This document shows positions 53,989-62,164 of a stretch of 64,000 bases of DNA, piece by piece. The DNA is from Bacteroidales bacterium (GTDB lineage Bacteria > Bacillota > Clostridia > Lachnospirales > Lachnospiraceae), in NCBI GenBank assembly GCA_023664535.1, contig JAMPFJ010000002.1:124001-188000 (forward strand), written 5' to 3'. The notes beneath the pieces were generated by a model. It ran no database searches. It saw only the letters and a list, made by a program, of their open reading frames with translations, and was not told where the DNA came from. The position numbers and the translations under genes were made by a program. Within the stretch, counting starts at the first letter, position 1. Each line of letters begins with the position of its first letter.

Positions 53989-54867
53989 CTATTCTGCCAG
54001 AAATACCTCCATCGCCCTTCTGCCCCAGCGCAGCGCTTCCTGGTGGGTGTAGAAAAACACATCGATTCGCTTTCCCTGAATGTCTCCGCCCCTGTCCTCG
54101 GCAACATAAACCTGTCCGTTAATAATCAACCGGGTACCGAACGGAATGACATTCGTATCTACGGCAATCGTCCGGTTAGTCGTCGGCACAGTCCCGCTGG
54201 CAGTACGATTACCACCGGAATAAACACCACAGCATACCCTGCAGGTACAATAAGCGGTAATTACGAATGTACCCAGGCTCTGTCCGTATGCCGCCGCATA
54301 CACTGGTTCACCTATCTGGCCGCCTCTTGATGCCGTATCTCCAAAGCCGAGATTCCCGCTGCCGCCGGTGTCGATATTCTGAATCAGATTTACTCCGTTT
54401 TCCTCGTTTCTAATCTGTTCCGCAATCTGTCTCGCCTTGGCTTCCTTTGCCGCCTCCGCTATGCGGACTGCCTCTTTCGCCTTTTTCTCCTCTTCCTCCC
54501 GTTTTGCTTTCGCCTCTTCATAGGCAAGCCGGTCTGAGGTTTTATCCTGCATCGCCGTCAGATTATTCACTGCACGGATTTCTTCCAGACGCTCCTTCTC
54601 ATAATAGCTGTCCAAATTATTCATCTGTGCCAGCATCAAATCATCCATATAACCGTAGCGCATAGTATCAAAGCTGACCTTCTGCACCCGCTTTAAGGAG
54701 TAATTTACCACATTGACGTTCGCTGCCGCAGTGGGTACGCTGCTGAGCTTCCCCGGCAGCTCTCCCGCAGTAACAATTACCCGGTAACCAAAAACAAAAA
54801 CCAGTGCGGTAAACAGTACCAATCCAATAATCCCTATTACCGTTTTTATCTCTATTCGTTTTTTCAT
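53989..54867 (-). CDS. Secreted 3D-domain cell-wall protein (MltA-like fold)
   Basis: The 292-aa protein has a membrane segment near its start (VIGIIGLVLFTALVFVFGY), a charged coiled coil (about 120-165, RLAYEEAKAKREEEEKKAKE) and a C-terminal 3D domain. The 3D domain includes TASGTVPTTNRTIAVD and FGTRLIINGQVYVAEDRGG, with the three conserved Asp of the 3D family. Such domains occur in resuscitation factors and wall lytic enzymes (YocH, YuiC). ATG 54867 has AAGGCGG 7 bases upstream; 54888 opens the frame. A promoter lies at 54930-54958. Confidence 0.88.
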   Translation of the reverse strand: MKKRIEIKTVIGIIGLVLFTALVFVFGYRVIVTAGELPGKLSSVPTAAANVNVVNYSLKRVQKVSFDTMRYGYMDDLMLAQMNNLDSYYEKERLEEIRAVNNLTAMQDKTSDRLAYEEAKAKREEEEKKAKEAVRIAEAAKEAKARQIAEQIRNEENGVNLIQNIDTGGSGNLGFGDTASRGGQIGEPVYAAAYGQSLGTFVITAYCTCRVCCGVYSGGNRTASGTVPTTNRTIAVDTNVIPFGTRLIINGQVYVAEDRGGDIQGKRIDVFFYTHQEALRWGRRAMEVFLAE

Positions 54868-54929
54868 CCTGTAACCGCCTTCTCCCATATATTACAACCT
54901 TGTTAAAAGACATAGACATATGTATTGTA

Positions 54930-54958
54930 ATTATATGTTCTCCATATCAAAAGGTCAA
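54930..54958 (-). promoter_or_regulatory. Promoter of the 3D-domain gene
   Basis: Minus-strand TTGACC (54953-54958), a 17-base spacer and TATAAT (54930-54935) lie about 65 bases upstream of ATG 54867. Confidence 0.72.
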
Positions 54959-55002
54959 GTATTTTGTTCCTGTTTCCAATATGTTACTATATCCTTATCG
55001 AC

Positions 55003-55082
55003 AGGTAATTGCGAAACTCCTTATTTGCAAAAAACCAGTTGTACAGCCAACATTTACAAAAACCTATGTCTCGCAGTTACCT
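55003..55082. repeat. 80-bp palindromic element related to the 58992 element
   Basis: The left end AGGTAATTGCGAAAC and the right end, read on the other strand as AGGTAACTGCGAGAC, match at 13 of 15 bases, with an inner GTTG/CAAC stem. The end sequence is close to that of the larger element at 58992-59254. It lies directly upstream of the ribosome site of the AP2/HNH-like gene, so as RNA it would fold just before that gene's start. Confidence 0.7.
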
Positions 55083-55116
55083 AAATCATTTTCAAGTACA
55101 GGAGGTTGAATGAAGC

Positions 55117-55908
55117 ATGACAGATATCCCCGGCGTGACTGCCGCCAGAAAAAAAGACGGAACAATATATTACCGGTCCTCCATTACCATCCGCTCCAAG
55201 CATATCAGCCTTGGCAGCTTTTCTTCGGCAGAACCCGCAGGGATGGCTTATCGGGAGGCCTGCCTGATTTTTCGGGAAAACCGTTATGCCCTGGAGGATT
55301 ACCATGACGGCTTTGCCCTTGATTTTTCCAAGTTTGTCATGCTAATCAACTACCGGAACAGCGGCATTTACTTTAAAACACCGATTTATCTGCAAACAGA
55401 TTTTTTTTATTATTATCTTTCCCCCGAACAATTCCTTATTTTCGACCGGGAGGATTTGTTCTTCTATGCCAACCACAAAATTCAAATCCGCGGCGGATAT
55501 CTCTTTATCTGTGATTACGGCAGCCAGTATAACATCCTCTCCCGCTACGGCATTAAAAACTATGCACAAAAAGGGAAGGACTATCTGTTTGTCAATCAAA
55601 ACGAGTACGATTTCCGCTATGAAAACATTAAAGTCATCAATGAATATATGGGGGTCACCCAAATCACAAAGGATAACCAGACCGGCTATGAATGTACCAT
55701 TCATGTCAACGGCAATCTGTTAGTGGGGCGATATCCCGAAAAGGAACAGGCTGCCGTCGCTTATAATAAGGCGGTGGATACGCTGCTCTCCCTGGGAATC
55801 CGAAAAAAATATGTCAAAAACTACATCAGCTGCTATTCACCGGAGCAATACCATGCGTTATATGCGGATATTCCTATTTCAGAAAGGATTTCCCATTATT
55901 CCATATAA
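55117..55908 (+). CDS. AP2/HNH-like DNA-binding protein with degenerate HNH core
   Basis: The 263-aa protein has AP2-like three-stranded motifs at both ends: GVTAARKKDGTIYYRSSITI (about 6-25, with YREACLIF after it) and GVTQITKDNQTGYECTIHV (about 187-205, with AVAYNKAVDTL). The middle follows the layout of HNH homing endonucleases with AP2 domains, and near residues 161-180 DYLFVNQNEYDFRYENIKVI aligns with the usual HHIDGNxxNNRxENLxV. The His pair is lost but the Arg and Asn of RxEN remain. So it probably binds DNA or RNA without cutting. GGAGG lies 11 bases before the ATG. It sits just upstream of rnpB. Confidence 0.75.
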   Translation: MTDIPGVTAARKKDGTIYYRSSITIRSKHISLGSFSSAEPAGMAYREACLIFRENRYALEDYHDGFALDFSKFVMLINYRNSGIYFKTPIYLQTDFFYYYLSPEQFLIFDREDLFFYANHKIQIRGGYLFICDYGSQYNILSRYGIKNYAQKGKDYLFVNQNEYDFRYENIKVINEYMGVTQITKDNQTGYECTIHVNGNLLVGRYPEKEQAAVAYNKAVDTLLSLGIRKKYVKNYISCYSPEQYHALYADIPISERISHYSI

Positions 55909-55911
55909 TAT

Positions 55912-55940
55912 TTGAAATAATCCCTGCTATATGTTACAAT
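55912..55940 (+). promoter_or_regulatory. rnpB promoter
   Basis: TTGAAA (55912-55917), a 17-base spacer and TACAAT (55935-55940) lie 8 bases before the predicted 5' end of the RNase P RNA. The -35 box begins right after the AP2/HNH-like stop codon. Confidence 0.82.
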
Positions 55941-55947
55941 CAATCCC

Positions 55948-56374
55948 GACTCAGACAAATGATCGCGGCTGCAGACAAAGGCTTCCGCATCTTGCGGAGG
56001 CTTCAGATAATCTCCTGTAATGCAGGCGGTTATCGCTTACCGAAAGGTTGCAGGTGAGGAAAGTCCGGGCTTCACAGGGCAGGGTGCCGGATAACGTCCG
56101 GTGGAGGCGACTCCCAGGCTAGTGCAACAGAAATATACCGCCGATACCCGCCACAAAATTTGTGGCAGGGTATCGGTAAGGGTGGAAAGGCGAGGTAAGA
56201 GCTCACCGCTGCTCTGGTAACAGGGCAGGCTCTGTAAACCCCACTCGAAGCAAGACCGAACAGAGGATAATGTGGCGGCCCGTCACGTCCTCGGGTAGGT
56301 CGCTTGAGCCTGCTGGTAACAGCAGGTCTAGATAGATGATCATTCACGACATAACCCGGCTTATCGTCTGAGTC
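55948..56374 (+). ncRNA. rnpB: RNase P RNA (A-type-like)
   Basis: The ends pair perfectly: GACTCAGAC (55948-55956) with GTCTGAGTC (56366-56374). Between them are the conserved GAGGAAAGTCCGGGCTTC (near 56055), GCAACAGAAATATACCGCC (near 56123), GTAAACCCCACTCGAAGCAA (near 56235) and TAGATAGATGATC (near 56330), followed by ACCCGGCTTATCG. It is the catalytic RNA that trims the 5' leader of pre-tRNAs together with RnpA. Length (427 nt) and order of conserved blocks fit the ancestral A type. The exact ends are inferred from the terminal pairing and the promoter. Confidence 0.95.
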
Positions 56375-56400
56375 TCTTTTTTAAACACAAACTTTTCCGC

Positions 56401-56445
56401 AAAAAGGGCTGGCGCAAAACCCGTTGTCTTGCGCCAGCCCTTTTT
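56401..56445. terminator. Bidirectional terminator between rnpB and the 239-aa gene
   Basis: AAAAAGGGCTGGCGCAA and TTGCGCCAGCCCTTTTT are perfect inverted copies of 17 bases around an 11-base loop. The A- and T-runs serve both strands, ending rnpB on plus and the 56457 gene on minus. Confidence 0.93.
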
Positions 56446-56456
56446 GGCTTTCTTCT

Positions 56457-57176
56457 CTATCTTGCCTGATTTAATAATGCTTTTCCTTCCTGCCAGTAAA
56501 AGCAGTAATCAATTAAACTCACCGATATACGGGGGTATTTCAACAGCATCTGCTCCCGGTTACAGCTTCCGGAACAAATCTCCGCCATAATGGTACGGAT
56601 TTCCCATATCATCTCCTGCCTGGAGCCATTGTCCAGTAAAGAAAATATGTAGCGGCTCTTGTAGGGCAGATGTGCATAAATATCCGCTACCATGGTATCC
56701 ACCGACACATTCTGGTTGCGGTAATCGTCAATCAGTTCAAACACCTGATACTTCTCGTCATTGGGAATCCCCGCATGCCTCGCAATCAGAATAGAGCAAA
56801 GCTCTTCCACACTGTCACTCTGATAGCCGAAATCATCAATATTATAATCGGCAAAAATATCCAGGAGCAGTTGGAAATGATGCCTTAACTGATACTGCGG
56901 CAGCTTCGCACAGAAATCGGTCAGCTCATCATGAATCCCGGTTTCTTCATTCCAATAAATCAAAGCGTATACCCAATATACCAGATAACACAGCATAATA
57001 TCTTCCATGCCATCCTTCTGATTTGTAAAAGAGAAGGCTGATTTCAGCTTAGCGCCCAGACTTTTAAAATCAGTCTCGCTTAGTGTCATATCGCTAATTA
57101 CTCTGATATTCGGTATCTGATTTTCAAAATAATCTTTCATCTGTGGCAGATCGAATTTTTGTCCTGATACACCCAT
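56457..57176 (-). CDS. Hypothetical 239-aa helical protein
   Basis: The protein is soluble and mostly helical, with aromatic-rich helices (MLCYLVYWVYALIYW near residue 81) and no signal peptide, metal motif or known catalytic site. AAGGAGG lies before ATG 57176, and a promoter candidate stands at 57225-57253, so it is probably transcribed alone and ended by the terminator at 56401-56445. I do not recognise the family. Confidence 0.75.
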   Translation of the reverse strand: MGVSGQKFDLPQMKDYFENQIPNIRVISDMTLSETDFKSLGAKLKSAFSFTNQKDGMEDIMLCYLVYWVYALIYWNEETGIHDELTDFCAKLPQYQLRHHFQLLLDIFADYNIDDFGYQSDSVEELCSILIARHAGIPNDEKYQVFELIDDYRNQNVSVDTMVADIYAHLPYKSRYIFSLLDNGSRQEMIWEIRTIMAEICSGSCNREQMLLKYPRISVSLIDYCFYWQEGKALLNQAR

Positions 57177-57224
57177 AGACAGCCCTCCTTATCAAATGTA
57201 TAACGAATATCTAACGCTATCCTT

Positions 57225-57253
57225 ATTCTACCACAAATCCTCTCATTTGTCAC
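57225..57253 (-). promoter_or_regulatory. Promoter of the 239-aa gene
   Basis: Minus-strand GTGACA (57248-57253), a 17-base spacer and TAGAAT (57225-57230) preceded by TGG lie about 50 bases upstream of ATG 57176. Confidence 0.55.
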
Positions 57254-57299
57254 TATATTGCACAATTTTTCCTTTACTTTTTAGAATTTTTATACAATA

Positions 57300-58958
57300 T
57301 TATACAGGGAAACAGCTTCCTCCCACAAACTCCCGCAAAATACTGTTATTGGGGATATTTTCCGAGCTGACGCCAAGAAAATAATCCAGAAACTTTAACA
57401 GGCGTTTTGCCTCCTGGTACTCCTTTGCCTCTCTCGGAATGGCAAACAGAAGCGGCTCCACATACGGTTTAATTACGCTCAATTCATATATCAATGCCGA
57501 ATTAAACATTACATCCGCTTCCTCCTGATACGGGAAAATATTCTGCTCCTCTCCCCGCCTTACCGATTCCCACATGCCTATGGTATCTCTCGCACTGTTG
57601 CCTCTGGTTCTGGCATCCCGTACTATCCTCCTGATTAGTCTGCCATCCGTGGTGGCAATCCGGTTATGCTCATCCACATTTAACTGGGTCAGCGCGCTGA
57701 TATAAATTTTAAATTTGCTCTCCTCCGGAAGCTGCTCCGACATTTTCGGATTTAGTCCGTGTATGCCTTCAATCACCAATACATCATTCCGGGCAAGCTT
57801 CATCGTATTTCCCTTATACTCCCGTTTTCCGATAAGGAAATTAAACGTCGGCATCGCAACCTCTTCGCCGTTTAACAATTTCATGACATCCTCGTTAAAC
57901 CGGTCAACATCCACCGCTTCAATGCATTCAAAATCATAATTGCCGTCTGCATCCTTTGGTGTAAATTCCCGGTCAACAAAATAGTTATCCAACGCAATAG
58001 GGTGCGGCGACATCCCCAATGCCCTCAGCTGGATACATAAACGGTGGGAAAATGACGTTTTTCCGGAGGAACTGGGCCCGGCAATCAGGATAACCTTTTT
58101 TTTCTGCTCTCTGATTTTTCCGGCAATCTCCGCAATATTTTTTTCCTGTAACGCCTCCTGTACCAGCATCAAATCATTGATTTCCCCGTTGGCAATGGCA
58201 TCATTTAATCCCCCCACAGTATCAATGTGAAGCATGACACCCCAGTCGTCCGACTGCTTTAATACCTGAAACAGCTTATTCTGCGGCTTAAATTCGGGCA
58301 CGGCAACGGGATTTTTCCGCTCCGGCATCTGCAGCACAAATCCCTGCTCATAGGCATGCAGGGCAAAATGGGTCAGATACCCGGTAGACGGAACCATAAA
58401 TCCGTAGTAATAATCCTCAAAATCCTCCAGCACATACACATTTGCATTTGAAGCCCTCCGGTAACGGAACAGCCTTTCCTTGTCCGTTCTCCCCTGTGCC
58501 TTAAACCGTTTCATCAAATCATAGGACTGATAGGTATACTTTTCAATGGGAATATCCGCCTCAACCAGTGTTTTCATCCTCATCTCTACTTCAGCCAGCA
58601 GCTCCCCGGATACCTCTGCCTTTTTACTGTCGAGTTCACAGTAAAAACCTCTGCTGAGGGAAAACAGCACCCGTATCCGTCCCGTGGTTCCTTTCTCCTT
58701 TAACACATCCCGGAATGCCTTCATCATCATTAAAATCATGCTTCTCTTATAGGCCGCCATTCCCACTTTATCTACAGTGGACACAAATTCTATCTTCGCA
58801 TCCTCGGTCACTTGCTTATACAACTCGCAAAGGTGTCCGTTCCGGTAAGCAAGAACAAGCCTTCCCTGCTGGCAGCGTCCGTATGTATCCGCCAGCGATT
58901 TCAGAGTGACCCCCTCTTCCACTTCATATTTCTGATTGTCAATTTCAACCGTAATCAA
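57300..58958 (-). CDS. TGS-domain nucleoside (uridine) kinase
   Basis: The 552-aa protein has an N-terminal TGS-like domain (EVEEGVTLKSLADTYG). A region like the second additional domain of threonyl-tRNA synthetase follows (about 60-260). The kinase domain, from about residue 285, has the P-loop LIAGPSSSGKTSFSHRL and later DNYFVDREFTP, VLVIEGIHGLN and IRRIVRDARTRGN, as in uridine kinase/phosphoribulokinase enzymes. This fusion is widespread in Firmicutes and thermophiles and probably phosphorylates uridine or a related nucleoside. AAGGAGG touches ATG 58967, so TTG 58958, 9 bases from it, is the likelier start. Confidence 0.87.
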   Translation of the reverse strand: MITVEIDNQKYEVEEGVTLKSLADTYGRCQQGRLVLAYRNGHLCELYKQVTEDAKIEFVSTVDKVGMAAYKRSMILMMMKAFRDVLKEKGTTGRIRVLFSLSRGFYCELDSKKAEVSGELLAEVEMRMKTLVEADIPIEKYTYQSYDLMKRFKAQGRTDKERLFRYRRASNANVYVLEDFEDYYYGFMVPSTGYLTHFALHAYEQGFVLQMPERKNPVAVPEFKPQNKLFQVLKQSDDWGVMLHIDTVGGLNDAIANGEINDLMLVQEALQEKNIAEIAGKIREQKKKVILIAGPSSSGKTSFSHRLCIQLRALGMSPHPIALDNYFVDREFTPKDADGNYDFECIEAVDVDRFNEDVMKLLNGEEVAMPTFNFLIGKREYKGNTMKLARNDVLVIEGIHGLNPKMSEQLPEESKFKIYISALTQLNVDEHNRIATTDGRLIRRIVRDARTRGNSARDTIGMWESVRRGEEQNIFPYQEEADVMFNSALIYELSVIKPYVEPLLFAIPREAKEYQEAKRLLKFLDYFLGVSSENIPNNSILREFVGGSCFPV

Positions 58959-58991
58959 AATAACCATCCTCCTTACATCAATTTATTTTTT

Positions 58992-59254
58992 AGGCGTTTG
59001 CGAAACTCCCAATTTCCGAAATCTAGTTGTGCAATATAGACAATAGCATAAGCAGGCGCTTTGGAGCCGTTGGTACTTCGCATTGAACACTTAGCGAGGT
59101 ATTTCCGAGCTTAGTGTGAAAGTGTGCCTTGGCTGGTGCCGTTTTTTGGCACCTTATGTACCATTACGTGCGACAAGCAGCGAAAGCGTGCCTGCGTTGC
59201 TTTGTCTATATTGTACAACAGACGTTAGCAAAAACAGAGTTTCGCAATTACCTG
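58992..59254. mobile_element. MITE-like palindromic element with 11-bp flanking direct repeat
   Basis: The 263-base intergenic element has long imperfect inverted ends: left AGGCGTTTGCGAAACTC and later GTTGTGCAATATAGACAA; right, on the other strand, AGGTAATTGCGAAACTC and later GTTGTACAATATAGACAA. Similarity continues inward to a GCAGGC block, about 75 bases in all. An inner hairpin GGTGCC/GGCACC lies at 59135-59153. It is flanked by a perfect direct repeat ATTTATTTTTT (58981-58991 and 59255-59265), as left by insertion. It has no coding frame of note, so it would depend on a transposase elsewhere. It fills most of the 58959-59264 gap, right after the Nif3 stop codon. Confidence 0.75.
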
Positions 59255-59264
59255 ATTTATTTTT

Positions 59265-60062
59265 TCAAATCAACTGCCCCGGGCAGCCCATGTCCGCTTC
59301 CACAATTTCCGGCCGCAAATCCTTAAAGGTCTTTCGCAGATATTCACTGATATAAGAGATAAATATATGCTCCAGACCATAATGTGTTGCATCAATCACT
59401 GCAAGCCCCATATCCATTGCGTCCAATGCCTCATGATGTCCGTAATCTCCGGTCAGGTACAGCGAATATCCCTGCCGCACAACCTCTTTCATCTCACTTT
59501 TCCCGGAACCCGGCATTACCGCAATCCGGTCATACACCTTATCCCTCTGTTCCTTTGCCTGATAAAGAAGAACAAAGGGAAGCTTGAATTTTTCTTTCAC
59601 ATACTCCGCCGCCTGTTTTGCGGTCATCGGATAGGGCAAAAGCCCATACCGCCCCATCCCCTCTTCATCGTTCTCTCTGCTTTCAATGGGACGTACTCCG
59701 GATAAATTCAGATATTTCTCTCCTGCCGCAAGCTGCGCCATCCCTCCGACGGTATCAAAGTTTGTGTGCATGGCATAGCAGGCTATCCCCTGTTCCGCCA
59801 GCGTAAGTACCTTTTCCGATGTAAACTCTTCCTCATTAACTTTCTTTATTGCCGAAAAAATCATCGGGTGATGGGTAATCAGCATGTCTGCCTGCTCCCT
59901 CACCGCATAATCCACAACCTCCTTTGAGGCATCCAGCGCTACCATAATTTTATGTACTTCCCTTTGCTTTCTTCCCACCAGCAGACCGACATTGTCCCAA
60001 TCGCAGGCGTAAGCTTTTGGCGAAAGCTTTTCCAATTCCCTGATAATGTCCTCACACGTCAT
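59265..60062 (-). CDS. Nif3-like dinuclear metal-centre protein (YqfO/GTP cyclohydrolase I type 2 family)
   Basis: The 265-aa protein has DWDNVGLLVG near residue 21, the metal-binding MLITHHPMIFSAI near 63, MHTNFD near 98, and TGDYGHHEALDAM and DATHYGLEH near the end, giving the His and Asp ligands of the two-metal site. The family forms hexamers; its role is unsettled. It is the short form without the inserted PII-like domain of B. subtilis YqfO. ATG 60062 has GGAGG 8 bases upstream and overlaps the trmK end by 11 bases, so the two are coupled. Confidence 0.9.
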   Translation of the reverse strand: MTCEDIIRELEKLSPKAYACDWDNVGLLVGRKQREVHKIMVALDASKEVVDYAVREQADMLITHHPMIFSAIKKVNEEEFTSEKVLTLAEQGIACYAMHTNFDTVGGMAQLAAGEKYLNLSGVRPIESRENDEEGMGRYGLLPYPMTAKQAAEYVKEKFKLPFVLLYQAKEQRDKVYDRIAVMPGSGKSEMKEVVRQGYSLYLTGDYGHHEALDAMDMGLAVIDATHYGLEHIFISYISEYLRKTFKDLRPEIVEADMGCPGQLI

Positions 60063-60765
60063 TTTTCCCGCCTCCTTCATAATAACAAAATGCTTCTGCA
60101 TTCCTCTCCAGGCAAACGTCTATCTCCTGCAGACGTCTTTGTTTTTTTTGAGGTATCTTTCCACGGATTTCCTCCAACGCTTTTTTTTCCTTTTTCAGAT
60201 AGGTATACAGCACTTTATCCTGATGCTTTAAATTATATCTCCCATACCGATACTCCGTGTCAGAATATTTTCCTTTCTCCATTCCCGGACTTGCCTTAAT
60301 TACCGTATAATACTTGCCGTCATCCACCAGCATAATTTCCTGGACAATATGATATGCGTGATTTTGCAGAAATATCCGCACCTCCCAGATATCCGACTGG
60401 GGCTGTAAAATCAGAGTTGGCGGTCTTTCTCCGAGCAGAACAGCCATTCCCTCTTCGAGAATACGTTTGATTAACAAGCCGCCCATTCCCGCAAGAATAA
60501 CGGTATCCGCCTCATCCGGGGAAAGCTTTTCCAAGCCGTCGCTTAACCTTAATTCAATGGAATCCCCCAGCTTTGCCTCTGCGATATTTCCTGCGGCAAT
60601 TTCCAACGGACCCTTTCGCACATCCATCGCAATCACCTTTCTTTCCGGTGCCTGTTCAAGCAGCGCAATGGATACATATGCATGGTCACAGCCCACGTCC
60701 GCAACAGTAAAGGACTGCGGTGAAACCATACTCACCACAGCCTCCATTCTCTTTGATAACCTCAT
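60052..60765 (-). CDS. trmK: tRNA (adenine(22)-N1)-methyltransferase
   Basis: The 237-aa methyltransferase has the SAM-binding motif VADVGCDHAYVSIALLE near residue 20, VIAMDVRKGPLEIAAGN and the catalytic-region ILAGMGGLLIKRIL, followed by QPQSD. These fit the TrmK family, which methylates A22 of tRNAs with SAM. Its place between rpoD and the Nif3 gene is the usual Firmicutes order. ATG 60765 is preferred over 60774, which touches the purine-rich site. Confidence 0.92.
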   Translation of the reverse strand: MRLSKRMEAVVSMVSPQSFTVADVGCDHAYVSIALLEQAPERKVIAMDVRKGPLEIAAGNIAEAKLGDSIELRLSDGLEKLSPDEADTVILAGMGGLLIKRILEEGMAVLLGERPPTLILQPQSDIWEVRIFLQNHAYHIVQEIMLVDDGKYYTVIKASPGMEKGKYSDTEYRYGRYNLKHQDKVLYTYLKKEKKALEEIRGKIPQKKQRRLQEIDVCLERNAEAFCYYEGGGKNDV

Positions 60766-60817
60766 GTTTTTCATCCTGCTTTTACTCCCAATAGCGTTTT
60801 TCTATCGAGCCCGCAGA

Positions 60818-62044
60818 TTATTCCAGATAATCCCTTAATTTTCTGCTGCGGCTTGGATGTCTCAGTTTGCGAAGCGCTTTTGCCTCAATCTGACGAATAC
60901 GCTCCCTTGTCACATGAAAGACCGTTCCCACTTCTTCCAGTGTCCTTGCCCGCCCATCGTCTAGACCAAAGCGCAGCCGCAATACCTTTTGCTCCCGTTC
61001 CGTAAGTGTTGACAGCACCTCCACCAGTTGTTCCTTTAACAGCGTAAATGCCGCCGCATCTGCCGGCACCGGTACATTTTCATCCTGGATAAAATCACCT
61101 AAATGGCTGTCCTCCTCCTCGCCGATAGGCGTTTCCAGGGATACCGGCTCCTGGGAAATCTTTAAAATTTCTCTGACACGTTCTACCGGAATGTCCATTT
61201 CCTTTGCAATCTCCTCCGGAGACGGTTCCCTGCCAAGCTCCTGTAAAAGCTGTCTGGAAACCCGGATTAACTTGTTAATTGTCTCTACCATATGGACAGG
61301 AATGCGAATCGTTCTCGCCTGGTCCGCAATCGCTCTTGTAATTGCCTGGCGAATCCACCATGTAGCATAAGTAGAAAACTTATATCCCTTGCGGTAATCA
61401 AATTTTTCAACCGCTTTAATCAGACCAAGATTTCCCTCCTGTATCAAATCCAAAAACAGCATTCCTCTGCCTACATACCGTTTCGCAATACTGACCACAA
61501 GACGGAGATTTGCTTCTGCCAGCTTCTTTTTGGCATAATCCCCTTCCTCCGCCAGTTCCTCCAATTCCTTCCTTGCATCGGCATCTAAAGCTTCCCCTGC
61601 TTCTTCCAACTGGCTCTTTGCAAAGTCTCCCGCCTCCATTTTCTGCGCCAAAGTGATTTCCTCTTCAGCGCTTAGCAATGGCACTTTACCGATTTCTTTC
61701 AGATACATACGCACAGGGTCTTCAATATTAGTGCCCTCCGGAACGGTTAAATCCAGCTTCTCCACCGCCAGTTCTTCGTCATTTTCCACCTCTAACAAAG
61801 CGTCCTCGTCCGGCTCCTCTTCCCCCTCGGAAATGGTCAGCACATCCACTTTATTTTTTTCCAGGAAATCAAAAATCTGTTCCATTAGTTCCGTCGTCAA
61901 TTCGATTTCCCTGCTGGACGCAAAACAGGCGATAATCTCTGTATCCTCGATTACATTTTTCTTCTTTCTTGCCAGCGTAAGCAACTCTTTTAATTTCTCC
62001 TGAAACTTTTCATCATCTGCTGTTGTTACTTTTTGTTCTTCCAT
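60818..62044 (-). CDS. rpoD: RNA polymerase primary sigma factor
   Basis: The 408-aa sigma factor has region 1.2 ([17 protein letters not shown]), region 2 ([21 protein letters not shown], with [20 protein letters not shown] for -10 recognition), region 3 ([20 protein letters not shown]) and region 4.2 with the helix-turn-helix ([20 protein letters not shown]). It directs transcription from the TTGACA/TATAAT promoters listed here. It follows dnaG by 120 bases, as in the macromolecular-synthesis operon of Firmicutes. Confidence 0.97.
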   Translation of the reverse strand: MEEQKVTTADDEKFQEKLKELLTLARKKKNVIEDTEIIACFASSREIELTTELMEQIFDFLEKNKVDVLTISEGEEEPDEDALLEVENDEELAVEKLDLTVPEGTNIEDPVRMYLKEIGKVPLLSAEEEITLAQKMEAGDFAKSQLEEAGEALDADARKELEELAEEGDYAKKKLAEANLRLVVSIAKRYVGRGMLFLDLIQEGNLGLIKAVEKFDYRKGYKFSTYATWWIRQAITRAIADQARTIRIPVHMVETINKLIRVSRQLLQELGREPSPEEIAKEMDIPVERVREILKISQEPVSLETPIGEEEDSHLGDFIQDENVPVPADAAAFTLLKEQLVEVLSTLTEREQKVLRLRFGLDDGRARTLEEVGTVFHVTRERIRQIEAKALRKLRHPSRSRKLRDYLE

Positions 62045-62164
62045 CGTTCCATCCTTCCTTTATATGGCTGTCTCGCCCTACCTGTGTTTTTTCTATAAAT
62101 TATCCTTATCGGTAAAACTTGTATTCCAAATCCCCCGCTCCTGCATTGATGTTGAATACACGTG

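Noticed and set aside
55110..55307. Short frame overlapping the start of the AP2/HNH-like gene, better spaced from GGAGG
   Set aside because: It is only 65 codons, has no motif and ends inside the longer gene, whose AP2 repeats are clear.
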